This document shows, one piece after another, positions 25,135-33,533 of a stretch of DNA of 33,772 nt; positions within the stretch are counted from its first letter, which is position 1, and each line of letters begins with the position of its first letter. The DNA comes from Hyphomonadaceae bacterium (GTDB lineage Bacteria > Pseudomonadota > Alphaproteobacteria > Caulobacterales > Aquidulcibacteraceae): contig JAKFWO010000047.1 of the NCBI GenBank assembly GCA_021731815.1, positions 1 through 33,772 of the forward strand, read 5' to 3'. The notes beneath the pieces are model-generated. The model did not search any database. It was not told where the DNA came from and saw only the letters and a list, made by a program, of their open reading frames with translations. The position numbers and the translations under genes are program-made.

Positions 25135-25761
25135 TCAGCGGGGGAACGGGCTGACGCCGGTCTCCCGCGGACGGGTGACGGGGCGCACCCAGGATTTGAC
25201 CGCCTTCTCGCCGGTTTCCAGGGCCTTGATTTCGGCCTCAAGCTGGGGAATCGCCGCACGGCTGACCTGCTCCCATTTTGGTTGCCCCAGATAGGCAGCA
25301 AGCACCCGGCGAACGCGCGGATCATTTTCGGCCCCCTTCTTGCTGTCGGTGAGCAAAGCCGCAATCCGGTCGCGTACCTCCTGAGCCTCGCGCCGACGCG
25401 TTTCCACCTCAAAATAGGCCTGGGAGACTTCGTCGCGTTCGCGCTGAACCGCAAGCATTTCCTCGGCATGGCGCTTTTGTTCAGTGGCGAGCTGGGCTTC
25501 CAGGGCCTTGGCCGCCCCGCCTGATTTTTCCAATTGCGCTTTCAGGCCCGCAGGTTCGGCCCGCAAACGGCTGTTGTCGAACAACAGAAAAATACTCACC
25601 AGTGCGGCCGCGACCAGAAGCCCGCCCAGAAAAATAGTGGTGGCGAGCAGACGCGCCGACTGGGATTTCGCGTTCTCGATCTCCGCCTGGGACGGAACAT
25701 CTGAGAAAACCTTCGGCATGATCCGTGGTGAATTCCGGTCTTCGCTGGTGACGAGTGTCAT
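25135..25761 (-). CDS. One-TM coiled-coil membrane protein
   Basis: I do not recognise this 208-residue protein. Residues 1-37 are polar and cytoplasmic-looking, and 38-61 form one membrane helix (T-T-I-F-L-G-G-L-L-V...). Residues 64-145 are rich in Glu, Ala, Arg and Gln with heptad spacing, as in a coiled coil, and the C-terminus is basic and Pro-containing. The coiled coil would project into the periplasm if the N-terminus is inside. The ATG at 25761 has GGGGA about 8 nt upstream; a GTG at 25803 would add 14 residues. It lies between the secreted TPR-like gene (62 bp) and the TerB gene (39 bp), which suggests one transcript. Confidence 0.65.
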   Translation of the reverse strand: MTLVTSEDRNSPRIMPKVFSDVPSQAEIENAKSQSARLLATTIFLGGLLVAAALVSIFLLFDNSRLRAEPAGLKAQLEKSGGAAKALEAQLATEQKRHAEEMLAVQRERDEVSQAYFEVETRRREAQEVRDRIAALLTDSKKGAENDPRVRRVLAAYLGQPKWEQVSRAAIPQLEAEIKALETGEKAVKSWVRPVTRPRETGVSPFPR

Positions 25762-25823
25762 GATGAGATTCCCCTGCCAATTTTCGATGAGTAGACGTAG
25801 CACGTTGATTCAGATGTCGTTCT

Positions 25824-27431
25824 TCAGGGTTGGGTGTCGACCGAGCATAATGGCCCCCCCGGAAGCGCACTCGGCGTTCCCCCGACCGGATCCACGGGCA
25901 CGCAGCTCGAAAGCCCCAGCCGTTCGAACAGGGATCCCTGACTCTGGTCGCTTGGTCGTTCGCCCATGCGACAATAGCCCAGCACCCATTGGGCCATCTG
26001 GCTTCCCTGCTTCAATTGTTGGCGGCGGGCGGCCCTTGCGAGCTTTTCCGACTCGGAAATGCCGGCCGGCGTTTCTTCCAGCATGTCGCGCCCACCTTCG
26101 AAGGATTGTTGGCCGATGCGTACATATTCCCGCCAGCGGACTTCCTCGGCGCTGGGATCGCGTCCGGCAACAAATTTGAAATTGGCGAAGCATTGCGCCC
26201 GCTTCAGTGAATAAAGCCCGCGCAGCAATTCGGCCTGACCCGATGTCGAGGATTTCTTCTCGCACCAATCGGCATTGACGCCATCGCGCGCATCCCGTCC
26301 GCCCAAAGCGATATGCGCAAGACATAATGGCACGTAGAAATCCGCCTGCTCCCCCCCCGCTTTCAGTGATGCGAGGGCAAGCTCGCGAACCCGCGTCCAT
26401 TCGGCGAAGTTCCGCGCTGTACGTGCCGCGAATTCCGCCAGCCGAAAGCGCACAAAAGCGAGATTATAGGTCCGGCCCGGTCCGGGACTGGCGAGATCCC
26501 CGTCATCGATGATTCCCGGTGCATTGGCCACCGCAAAGGCGCGCAAGGCGGCCTCGTCATTGCCCAGCAAATGATAGAGTTCACCAACAGCCGCATTGGC
26601 GAAGACTGATTTCGGCGCAGAGGCCTGAATCCGCGGCAAAAGCGGCAGGATTTCGCTGGCCGGGGATTTCCTCGCCTCCAGCCGGAACAGCGCCAGCCTG
26701 ACCAGCGCACGTGCGACGGCAGGATCCTGCTGGGGCAGGGCATTGATCTTTTCCTCGGCCTTGTTGTCCAGCCCGGCGGTCATATAGGCGTCGAACAAGG
26801 CGGAGTTACGCGCGTCACTCGGCGCACGGGCAATTGCAGCTTCAAGTGCCGACACCGCTTCGATCCGCAAGGTCTGGGCCTGTTCCGATTGCCCGCCAAT
26901 ATACGCACTCCATTGGGTGGCGGCAGCGGCGCGCTTGTCCTGGGCCTCGACTTCGAGCCCGACGGCCCCCGCACGAGCAGCCAGAACCCCCGCCCGTTTG
27001 AACGCGCACAAGGCCGCCGAATAATTCTTCTCGCGGGCCAGCGATCTGGCGAGCTTCAGGCTGGCCTCGCCGACACACATATAAGCAGGCACGCTCAGGG
27101 CCACCGCCGGTGTCTTCTTGCCACCGCGCTGGCCACGACCGGTGGCGGCAACCGGTGGCGCGAGGTCGGGTGCGGTCTTCCGGCATTCGGTGCGGACGAA
27201 CTCAAGAATATCATCATTGGCGGAGGGAATGACGGAGCCGCGATCGATCTTGAGCCGATCGCTGACGGTCAAATCGATCCGGGGCCCCGTGACATCTTCG
27301 CCAGGCAGAATACATTGATCGGTTGGAAGATTTTGCTGGGCGAGTGCCATGGTTCCGATGCTGGCCTCCAGCCCCCCCAAGGCTGCCAGGCCCATGACGA
27401 TGGCAATCGTCCGTCTTGGTGATCCACCCAT
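25824..27431 (-). CDS. Exported TPR-like helical-repeat protein
   Basis: The 535-residue protein begins with a cleavable signal peptide (about 1-31, P-R-R-T-I-A-I-V-M-G-L, ending A-L-A before Q-Q-N). Most of the rest consists of Ala-rich helix pairs resembling TPR or Sel1-type repeats, for example S-A-A-L-C-A-F-K-R-A-G and G-E-L-Y-H-L-L-G-N-D-E-A-A-L-R-A-F. Several cysteines could form disulfides in the periplasm. GGGAG lies 8 nt before the ATG at 27431. It is the first gene of the minus-strand cluster ending with the channel, and it diverges from the two-TM gene over 210 bp. I do not recognise a named family; a periplasmic scaffold or sensor is plausible. Confidence 0.65.
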   Translation of the reverse strand: MGGSPRRTIAIVMGLAALGGLEASIGTMALAQQNLPTDQCILPGEDVTGPRIDLTVSDRLKIDRGSVIPSANDDILEFVRTECRKTAPDLAPPVAATGRGQRGGKKTPAVALSVPAYMCVGEASLKLARSLAREKNYSAALCAFKRAGVLAARAGAVGLEVEAQDKRAAAATQWSAYIGGQSEQAQTLRIEAVSALEAAIARAPSDARNSALFDAYMTAGLDNKAEEKINALPQQDPAVARALVRLALFRLEARKSPASEILPLLPRIQASAPKSVFANAAVGELYHLLGNDEAALRAFAVANAPGIIDDGDLASPGPGRTYNLAFVRFRLAEFAARTARNFAEWTRVRELALASLKAGGEQADFYVPLCLAHIALGGRDARDGVNADWCEKKSSTSGQAELLRGLYSLKRAQCFANFKFVAGRDPSAEEVRWREYVRIGQQSFEGGRDMLEETPAGISESEKLARAARRQQLKQGSQMAQWVLGYCRMGERPSDQSQGSLFERLGLSSCVPVDPVGGTPSALPGGPLCSVDTQP

Positions 27432-27641
27432 TTCCTACTCCCCGAGATACGCGTCGTTAAAACTTCCTAATACAGAAATCCCGGGGACGGAAGCGATTTC
27501 GGAATGGGCCCCCAAACGGCCAGCCGCTCCTGAATTTGCGATTCGTGCCTTGCGCTCGTGAAACATTGTTTCCCGTGACTTTGCCAGTGTCATTTGATAG
27601 GACCCGGTGTCCCGAACCCGAGGGCCAATCCCCATCCGGAA

Positions 27642-28085
27642 ATGTCAGGCACATCCATGATCGCTGGACAGATCGAGCCGGAGGACCTCCAGACCCTGGA
27701 GGCCATCCTCGAAAGCGAATTGCGCCATCACCGCAGCAAATGCCGGCTGTGGCTTGCACTGTTCGTCGTGGCCTTTGTGAGCCTCGTGCTCGCGCTGATC
27801 TGTGTCATCGTCCAGCTGGCATTCGACATCCGTGCATCGGCTTTTACGAACTTTGGTGGCCAGTTCCAGTTGTTTCAGGTTCTGGCTCCTTTGGCCGGCG
27901 CGACCCTGTTATGCTATGGCGCATGGGGCGGCGCACAGAACTGCCTTTCCGGGATCGAGCGCAGCCTGTTTGCCGCGCGCAATGGCCGCTTCAACCTGTT
28001 CCGGGGATTTCTGGGCCAGATCCAGTGTGCGGGCAAGAACAAGACAAAGGCATGGCTCGAAATCGTCAAGGGCGTGATGGGCTGA
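27642..28085 (+). CDS. Small two-TM membrane protein
   Basis: The 147-residue protein has a polar N-terminus with D-L-Q-T-L-E-A-I-L-E-S-E-L, two membrane helices (about 35-58 and 75-97) and a basic C-terminus (F-A-A-R-N-G-R-F-N-L-F-R-G-F). Both ends are therefore likely cytoplasmic. I do not recognise the family. Start choice is uncertain among TTG 27594, ATG 27642 and ATG 27657; 27642 has CCGGA close upstream. It is the first of two plus-strand genes that diverge from the exported TPR-like gene and run to just before polA. Confidence 0.55.
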   Translation: MSGTSMIAGQIEPEDLQTLEAILESELRHHRSKCRLWLALFVVAFVSLVLALICVIVQLAFDIRASAFTNFGGQFQLFQVLAPLAGATLLCYGAWGGAQNCLSGIERSLFAARNGRFNLFRGFLGQIQCAGKNKTKAWLEIVKGVMG

Positions 28086-28170
28086 GATAACGGCAGAAGA
28101 AGTGTGCCGGTATATTGTTCTGGAATATCGGGCGATCCGCCGGCAGCGGAAAAAGGGGCGGGTAGCACGA

Positions 28171-29604
28171 ATGGCTGAGAAACGGCACGGAAGCGAAGGG
28201 CAAGGCCCTGCCGATGACGAGGCGCTGGCCGCGCTGATCATCCGCGAGCAAAAGGGCTTTCGGGGCACGATGCTGGCGGGGGTCGCCGCGTTGCTCGTCA
28301 TGACTCTCGTCACGGCGGCGCTCGGTGCCTATTTGTATACCGCCAATGACAAGCTCTCGCGTACCATCGGCGAATTGCAGGGCCAGGCCTTCACGCTCCG
28401 CCGCGCCATGGACGGCCAGCGCAACCAGATCACGATCCAGGAGCGCACTTTGCGCGGCTATTATGCCGATATCAGGGGCGATGGCGGCAACATTCCGGCT
28501 GTCGCAGGGCCGACCCAGCCCGCGGCAATTGCCACAGCCCGCATGGCAGCAAAACGCTTTCTCGAAATCGGTCGTATTCCGGATCTGGGCGAGCAGAGGC
28601 TGATCACCCGCTTGGCCGGGACAGAAATTCCGGAGACATCTCCGGCCGAGCGCGCCTTGTTTGCCGGCACCGCGGCGCTGACAGAATTTCTCTGGCGCAA
28701 TGAGCCGATTGCCCGCGATGCGACGGAATTGCCGCCATTGCTGCGCCAGGCCGAAGCCGCTTTTAATTCAACTCTCGCCGATCCGGCGATCCTGCCACTG
28801 GCGGGTGCGGGGCTGGCGCGAATCCGCTTCACGGATGCGAGTTCCGCACGCAATAATTTCGACGAACAGGCCTGCGCTTCTGTCTATGACGCCATCGATT
28901 CAGCCGGCACTCCGGCCCCCTTGCCGCTCTATTGGCGCGCCCAATGCGAGCGCAAGACCGGCCGCACCGGCGCGGCCCTGGCCGATTATGCCCGGGCGCT
29001 CGCTCAAAGCGTTGTCCTTGTCTCCGGAGATCGCCCCGAGGAGGCCGAACTGACGCTCGCCATGAATGCGTTTCATGGCCTTGGAACGACTTTGGTGGCT
29101 GGCGCGCTGCTGTCCGAAGAGACCCCCGAATTGCGTGAGGCACTGGCGGTCGCCACCGCGCAATGCGGAGCACCCGCACCATCCCATTCGCCCCGGATGG
29201 GGCTTGCGGTTGCCTGTCTCGGACGGGCGATGGAATTGCGCCAAAGGCTTGGCCAGACCGCCAACCAGATCAGCGGATCGGCCGAAAATGTCGGCTTTGC
29301 CCTGTTGCGCGACAAGGATTACGACGCGGCCTACGCCCATTCCTTGGCCATCGAGCGCACGGGTCTTTTCGCGTGGAACGAGATTTTGCGGGCGCTCTCG
29401 GCATCGGGGGCGGGCGATGCTGCGGCCCCGGCAGGCGCACGCGCGGCGATATTGCGTCAGGCGCTGCTGAATATGTCCCTGTTTTCGGTCGATGAATTCA
29501 ATCTGTGCGAACTTCGGGCCTTGCTCGGTGACCGCGATTATGCCGAAGCCCGCAAACTGATTGCCGGGACACATCCCGGCGAGCGGGTTGAATGTACGTC
29601 CTGA
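28171..29604 (+). CDS. One-TM protein with periplasmic TPR-like domain
   Basis: The 477-residue protein has a short acidic cytoplasmic N-terminus, one membrane helix (about 33-56), a short coiled-coil-like stretch (T-I-G-E-L-Q-G-Q-A-F-T-L-R-R) and a long Ala-rich helical region like TPR repeats. It includes L-Y-W-R-A-Q-C-E-R-K-T-G-R-T-G-A-A-L-A-D-Y-A-R-A-L, a good TPR unit. The last part has paired cysteines. The ATG at 28171 is preferred over the open extension to 28102; its ribosome-binding site is weak. It follows the two-TM gene by 85 bp. Its architecture mirrors the divergent exported TPR-like protein, so the two may work together, but no family assignment is made. Confidence 0.62.
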   Translation: MAEKRHGSEGQGPADDEALAALIIREQKGFRGTMLAGVAALLVMTLVTAALGAYLYTANDKLSRTIGELQGQAFTLRRAMDGQRNQITIQERTLRGYYADIRGDGGNIPAVAGPTQPAAIATARMAAKRFLEIGRIPDLGEQRLITRLAGTEIPETSPAERALFAGTAALTEFLWRNEPIARDATELPPLLRQAEAAFNSTLADPAILPLAGAGLARIRFTDASSARNNFDEQACASVYDAIDSAGTPAPLPLYWRAQCERKTGRTGAALADYARALAQSVVLVSGDRPEEAELTLAMNAFHGLGTTLVAGALLSEETPELREALAVATAQCGAPAPSHSPRMGLAVACLGRAMELRQRLGQTANQISGSAENVGFALLRDKDYDAAYAHSLAIERTGLFAWNEILRALSASGAGDAAAPAGARAAILRQALLNMSLFSVDEFNLCELRALLGDRDYAEARKLIAGTHPGERVECTS

Positions 29605-29735
29605 ACCGGTCCCTTTTGCTTTCGGGGGATCGGGCCGGGATTCAGCAGGATATCCGGGTTTCGGGGGGCGGCGGATCCGGAACCCCAATTCCCTTGTCCA
29701 GCGTTCCAGCCCCAGCTTTGGCGGAGTGAGAGCCC

Positions 29736-32639
29736 ATGTCCGTTCAGATGTCCGATCCCGGTACAGAATCGTCCAACATCTTTATCCCCGATCCCTCCAC
29801 CGGCACGCCGCCACCGGTTCCGGTTCCGATTGATTCGGGATCGCATCTCTATCTCATCGACGGGTCAGGCTATATTTTCCGCGCCTATCATGCGCTGCCC
29901 GGCTTCAGTCGCCCGAAGGATGGCCTGCCACTCGGGGCGGTATTCGGCTTTTCCTCCATGCTGTGGAAGCTGTTGTCGGACGCGCGTGACGGCGACCGCC
30001 CCACCCATCTTGCCGTCATCCTTGATCATTCGGGAAAGACCTTTCGCAATGATCTTTACCCCCTCTACAAGGCCCAGCGTCCGCCGGCCCCTGAGGACCT
30101 GATCCCGCAATTCCCGCTGATCCGGGTGGCAGCACGCGCGTTCGGGGCACCGGCGATCGAGAAGCCCGGATTCGAGGCCGACGACCTGATCGCCACCTAT
30201 GCCCGCCTCGCGGCGGAACAAGGGGCAAAAGTCACGATCATTTCGTCCGACAAGGATCTGATGCAATTGGTCACTGACCGGATCGAATTATTCGACGGGA
30301 TGAAGAACAAGCCGATCCGCACGCCCGAAGTGATCGAGAAATTTGGTGTCGGCCCGGAGCGGGTGGTTGATGTCCAGGCGCTCATGGGCGATTCCAGCGA
30401 CAATGTGCCCGGGGTTCCCGGGATCGGCCAAAAGACGGCGGCGAGCCTCATCCTCGAATTCGGCGATCTCGACAGTTTGCTGGCCGGGGCGTCGACCATC
30501 AAACAGGACAAAAGGCGGCAAAGCCTGATCGATTTCGCCGATCAGGCGCGATTGTCGCGGGATCTCGTGCGCCTGCGTGATGACGTGCCGCTCGATGTGC
30601 CGATCGAACATCTCGGCGTGCGATTGCCCGATCCGGCGATTCTAAAGGAATTTCTCGAGGATATGGAATTTCGTTCGCTGTTGCGCCGGGTGGCCGACAG
30701 TGCCGGCAGTCCGCTGAAGGTATCCGAAAAGCCGGATTCTGTCTACGGCCCAGGGGGCAATGGCGTTGAACATTCGCGCTATCGCATGATTACGGAAGCG
30801 GACGCGCTCCGGGACTTTGTCGCCCGGGCGATTGACCAGGGCTTTGTGGCTTTCGACACCGAAACCGATGCGCTGTCGGCCCATAGAGCGGGGCTGGTCG
30901 GCTTTTCGCTGGCCCTTGCCCCCAATGAGGCATGTTATGTGCCGATCGGGCATCGCAGCAAGCCAAAGCCGGGCGCGGGGGACCTGTTCGGTGCAGCGCC
31001 GGATGCAAGCGATCTCCTGCCCGGCCAGATGGAGATGGCCGAGGCGCTCGCCATTCTCCGCCCGCTTCTCAGTGATGAAAGCGTGCTCAAGATCGGGCAG
31101 AATATCAAATATGACATGGGCGTGATGGCCCGGCACGGGGTGGAAATCACCCCGATCGATGATGTGATGCTGATCTCTTATGCGCTCGATGTCGGCCGAC
31201 ACAATCACGGCATGGATGAATTATCGGAACGCCATCTCGGCCACCGCCCGATCGCCTTCAGCGCTGTGGCGGGCTCGGGCAAGGCGCAGATCAGCTTTGC
31301 CGAAGTCGGCCTTGCCGAGGCGACGCGCTACGCCGCCGAGGATGCTGACATCACCCTGCGGCTCTGGCTGAAACTCAAGCCCCGCCTCGTTGCCGAGAAG
31401 CAACTCGCCGTCTATGAGCGGCTGGAACGATCGATGCCTTCCGTCCTGTGCGCCATGGAGCGCAGCGGGATCAGGATCGACCCCGATCTGCTCACGCAGC
31501 TTTCGGCGAACTTTTCGGGAGAGATGGCCCGGCTCGAAGCCGAGGCCCAGGCGGTTGCCGGTCAGTCCTTCAATGTCGGCAGCCCGAAGCAATTGGGCGA
31601 AATCCTGTTCGACCGCATGAAATTGCCGGGCGGCAAGCGCACAAAGACCGGGGCGTGGTCGACGGATGCCGATGCGCTCGAGGATCTTGCCAATGCCGGC
31701 CATGAATTGCCCCGCATCCTCCTGCAATGGCGCACGGTGCAGAAACTGAAAAGCACCTATACCGAGGCCCTGCGCGAGGCGATGGATCCGCTGACCCACC
31801 GGGTTCATACCTCGTTTTCGCTGGCCTCGACGACGACAGGGCGGTTGTCTTCCTCCGAGCCCAATCTGCAGAATATTCCGATCCGGACCAAAGAAGGCCG
31901 GCGGATCCGCGAGGCCTTTATCGCCGAACCGGGCTCGGTGCTCATTTCGGCCGATTATTCCCAGATTGAATTGCGGCTGCTTGCCCATGTCGCCAATATT
32001 CCGGCCTTGCGTGAGGCGTTCCGGAACGGGCTCGACATCCACGCCATGACGGCGTCGGAAATGTTCGGGGTGCCCGTCGAGGGCATGCCGGCAGAAACCC
32101 GCCGCCGCGCCAAGGCCATCAATTTCGGCATTATTTACGGCATCTCGGCCTTCGGTCTCGCCAATCAATTGTCGATCCCTCAAAGCGAGGCACGCGTCTA
32201 TATCGCCCAATATTTCGAGCGGTTCCCCGGCATTCGCCGCTATATGGACGACACCATCGCCTTCGCCCGCGAAAATGGCTTTGTGCAATCCATTTTCGGG
32301 CGGCGAATGTGGATCCGTGATATCGGCTCGAAAACCCCGGCCAGCCGCAGCTTTGCGGAGCGTCAGGCCATCAACGCGCCTTTACAGGGCTCGGCCGCCG
32401 ACATCATCCGCCGCGCCATGATGCGCATGCCCGCGGCTTTGGCGGGTGCCGGGCTGACCGCCAGAATGTTGTTGCAGGTGCATGACGAACTGGTGTTCGA
32501 GGCCCCGGAAGCGGAGGCCCCTTCCGTGATCGCGCTGGCCAAAAAGGTGATGGCCGAGGCCACCATGCCCTGCCTTGCGCTCGAAATCCCTCTGGTGGTC
32601 GAGGCGCATGCCGCGCGCAATTGGGCGCTCGCCCATTGA
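29736..32639 (+). CDS. polA: DNA polymerase I
   Basis: The 967-residue enzyme fills gaps and removes RNA primers. All three activities look intact. The 5' nuclease domain begins near residue 38 (L-Y-L-I-D42-G-S-G-Y). The 3'-5' exonuclease has D374 and E376 in D-T-E-T-D, then G-Q-N-I-K-Y-D and Y-A-A-E-D. The polymerase has motif A D740 (S-A-D-Y-S-Q-I-E-L), motif B K793 and Y801 (R-R-R-A-K-A-I-N-F-G-I-I-Y-G) and motif C H-D917-E918. It is about 40 residues longer than the E. coli enzyme because of a Pro-rich N-terminal extension. GGAG lies about 12 nt before the ATG at 29736. Other in-frame starts would cut into the nuclease domain. Confidence 0.97.
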   Translation: MSVQMSDPGTESSNIFIPDPSTGTPPPVPVPIDSGSHLYLIDGSGYIFRAYHALPGFSRPKDGLPLGAVFGFSSMLWKLLSDARDGDRPTHLAVILDHSGKTFRNDLYPLYKAQRPPAPEDLIPQFPLIRVAARAFGAPAIEKPGFEADDLIATYARLAAEQGAKVTIISSDKDLMQLVTDRIELFDGMKNKPIRTPEVIEKFGVGPERVVDVQALMGDSSDNVPGVPGIGQKTAASLILEFGDLDSLLAGASTIKQDKRRQSLIDFADQARLSRDLVRLRDDVPLDVPIEHLGVRLPDPAILKEFLEDMEFRSLLRRVADSAGSPLKVSEKPDSVYGPGGNGVEHSRYRMITEADALRDFVARAIDQGFVAFDTETDALSAHRAGLVGFSLALAPNEACYVPIGHRSKPKPGAGDLFGAAPDASDLLPGQMEMAEALAILRPLLSDESVLKIGQNIKYDMGVMARHGVEITPIDDVMLISYALDVGRHNHGMDELSERHLGHRPIAFSAVAGSGKAQISFAEVGLAEATRYAAEDADITLRLWLKLKPRLVAEKQLAVYERLERSMPSVLCAMERSGIRIDPDLLTQLSANFSGEMARLEAEAQAVAGQSFNVGSPKQLGEILFDRMKLPGGKRTKTGAWSTDADALEDLANAGHELPRILLQWRTVQKLKSTYTEALREAMDPLTHRVHTSFSLASTTTGRLSSSEPNLQNIPIRTKEGRRIREAFIAEPGSVLISADYSQIELRLLAHVANIPALREAFRNGLDIHAMTASEMFGVPVEGMPAETRRRAKAINFGIIYGISAFGLANQLSIPQSEARVYIAQYFERFPGIRRYMDDTIAFARENGFVQSIFGRRMWIRDIGSKTPASRSFAERQAINAPLQGSAADIIRRAMMRMPAALAGAGLTARMLLQVHDELVFEAPEAEAPSVIALAKKVMAEATMPCLALEIPLVVEAHAARNWALAH

Positions 32640-32712
32640 TGGATCCCGTTCGGGATGGACTGGTTGGCCGGCTGTCCAAATCCGGAAACGCCGCGCGCCG
32701 CTGATCCTTTAC

Positions 32713-32781
32713 GATCCGACAGGGCAAATCGATCCGACAGGGCAAATCGATCCGGCAGGGCAAATCGATCCGGCAGGGCAG
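32713..32781. repeat. 18-bp tandem repeat downstream of polA
   Basis: The unit GATCCGACAGGGCAAATC occurs twice exactly (32713-32730, 32731-32748). A third copy has one change (GATCCGGC..., 32749-32766), and a partial fourth (32767-32781) shares that change. The pattern suggests stepwise duplication. It starts 73 bp after the polA stop and lies outside any gene I can support. It is a candidate variable-number locus. Confidence 0.88.
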
Positions 32782-33078
32782 TTATTTGTCCCATGCCCGG
32801 ATTCCGGCCGCTCTGCACCGGGTGCCCGAGAATCATTGGTGGTCGTCAGCGTTTGTCGTCAGCGCGAGAATTTGGCGTGACGCTGTGAAATCAATCGCGC
32901 GGCTCCACCAGCGCGCGCCCGGAGCCAAACGGCTCAGCCCGCACTCTCCGGCATCCGCGATTCACGCGATCGATTCTCCCGGTGCCAGGGCCCGGCTGGA
33001 AAGGATCTGCCTGCATGACAAAGAACAGCATGTCCGGTTGATCAAACAAGATCGAATCGTCGAAAATACAGATTACTG

Positions 33079-33188
33079 GAACATTTTCAAAGAAAACGAA
33101 GTCGATTTCTGATTTAAAAAGTGTTCTGGTTCAATAATTGAAAGCGCATTCAGGCGAAAAACCGGACTCCACTTTTTCTGAATGCGCT
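33079..33188 (+). repeat. Composite intergenic palindromic repeat, copy D
   Basis: It has the same order and spacing as copy B: a 48-bp unit (33079-33126, arms decayed), a 16-bp spacer and a 46-bp unit (33143-33188). The right unit differs from that of copy B at only two of 46 positions. These two pair with each other in the stem: AGCGCATTCAG/CTGAATGCGCT here against AGCGCGTTCAG/CTGAACGCGCT in B. Confidence 0.87.
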
Positions 33189-33494
33189 CCAGGCTCCGCT
33201 ATTAAGCGCGTGCCTGACGGAGTGCCCATCTCCGGTCGGCGGAATTTTCGCAGGCAGCGACAGGATGCCTTAAAACCCTCGCAATCGGGCATGTGCGGAC
33301 CCGGCAGCTGCGGCGGTTTAGGGGCGCACGCCGGAAATCCGGGCAGCCGACGCGTTCCCGCCTGGCCTATGACGCAGCGTGCAACGCGCAGCGTTCTCGT
33401 CGGTTCGTCCGGATCGATGTAGCGATTTGGGTCGCAATCGACCAATGGCTGATTGGCAATTGCCCTGTTTTTTCGCGACATGAGTGGCGGATCG

Positions 33495-33500
33495 TATTAT
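33495..33500 (+). promoter_or_regulatory. Possible -10 element of the last gene
   Basis: TATTAT matches five of six bases of the sigma-70 -10 consensus and lies 33 bp before the start codon. The -35 position holds only a poor match (TTCGCG at 33472-33477, 17-bp spacing), so this is tentative. Confidence 0.25.
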
Positions 33501-33522
33501 GTCCGGAAAACAGAAGCACGAG

Positions 33523-33527
33523 GGAGG
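33523..33527 (+). promoter_or_regulatory. Strong ribosome-binding site (GGAGG)
   Basis: GGAGG within AGGGAGGATC sits 6 nt before the ATG at 33534. It is the strongest Shine-Dalgarno sequence in the window and fixes the start of the last gene, whose frame runs off the edge. Confidence 0.8.
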
Positions 33528-33533
33528 ATCGGA

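Larger units (their letters stand above)
32640..33533. other. Gene-poor stretch between polA and the last gene
   Basis: These 894 bp hold an 18-bp tandem repeat (32713-32781), composite palindrome copy D (33079-33188) and the leader of the last gene. Short frames here (for example 32786-33112, plus) lack ribosome-binding sites and family-like features, and that one ends inside repeat D. A 10-bp palindrome GGCAATTGCC lies at 33455-33464. Directly after the polA stop, ATCCC-gttc-GGGAT (32643-32656) forms a small hairpin without a T-run. Confidence 0.55.

Noticed and set aside
31221-32288. 355-residue open frame antisense to polA
   Set aside because: It lies entirely within the conserved polymerase region of polA and has no recognisable domain.
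32713-32781. Possible CRISPR array
   Set aside because: The 18-bp units are directly adjacent without unique spacers, and no cas gene is present; it is a plain tandem repeat.
32786-33112. 108-residue plus-strand frame downstream of polA
   Set aside because: It has no ribosome-binding site, mixed low-quality composition, no family resemblance, and ends within repeat D.
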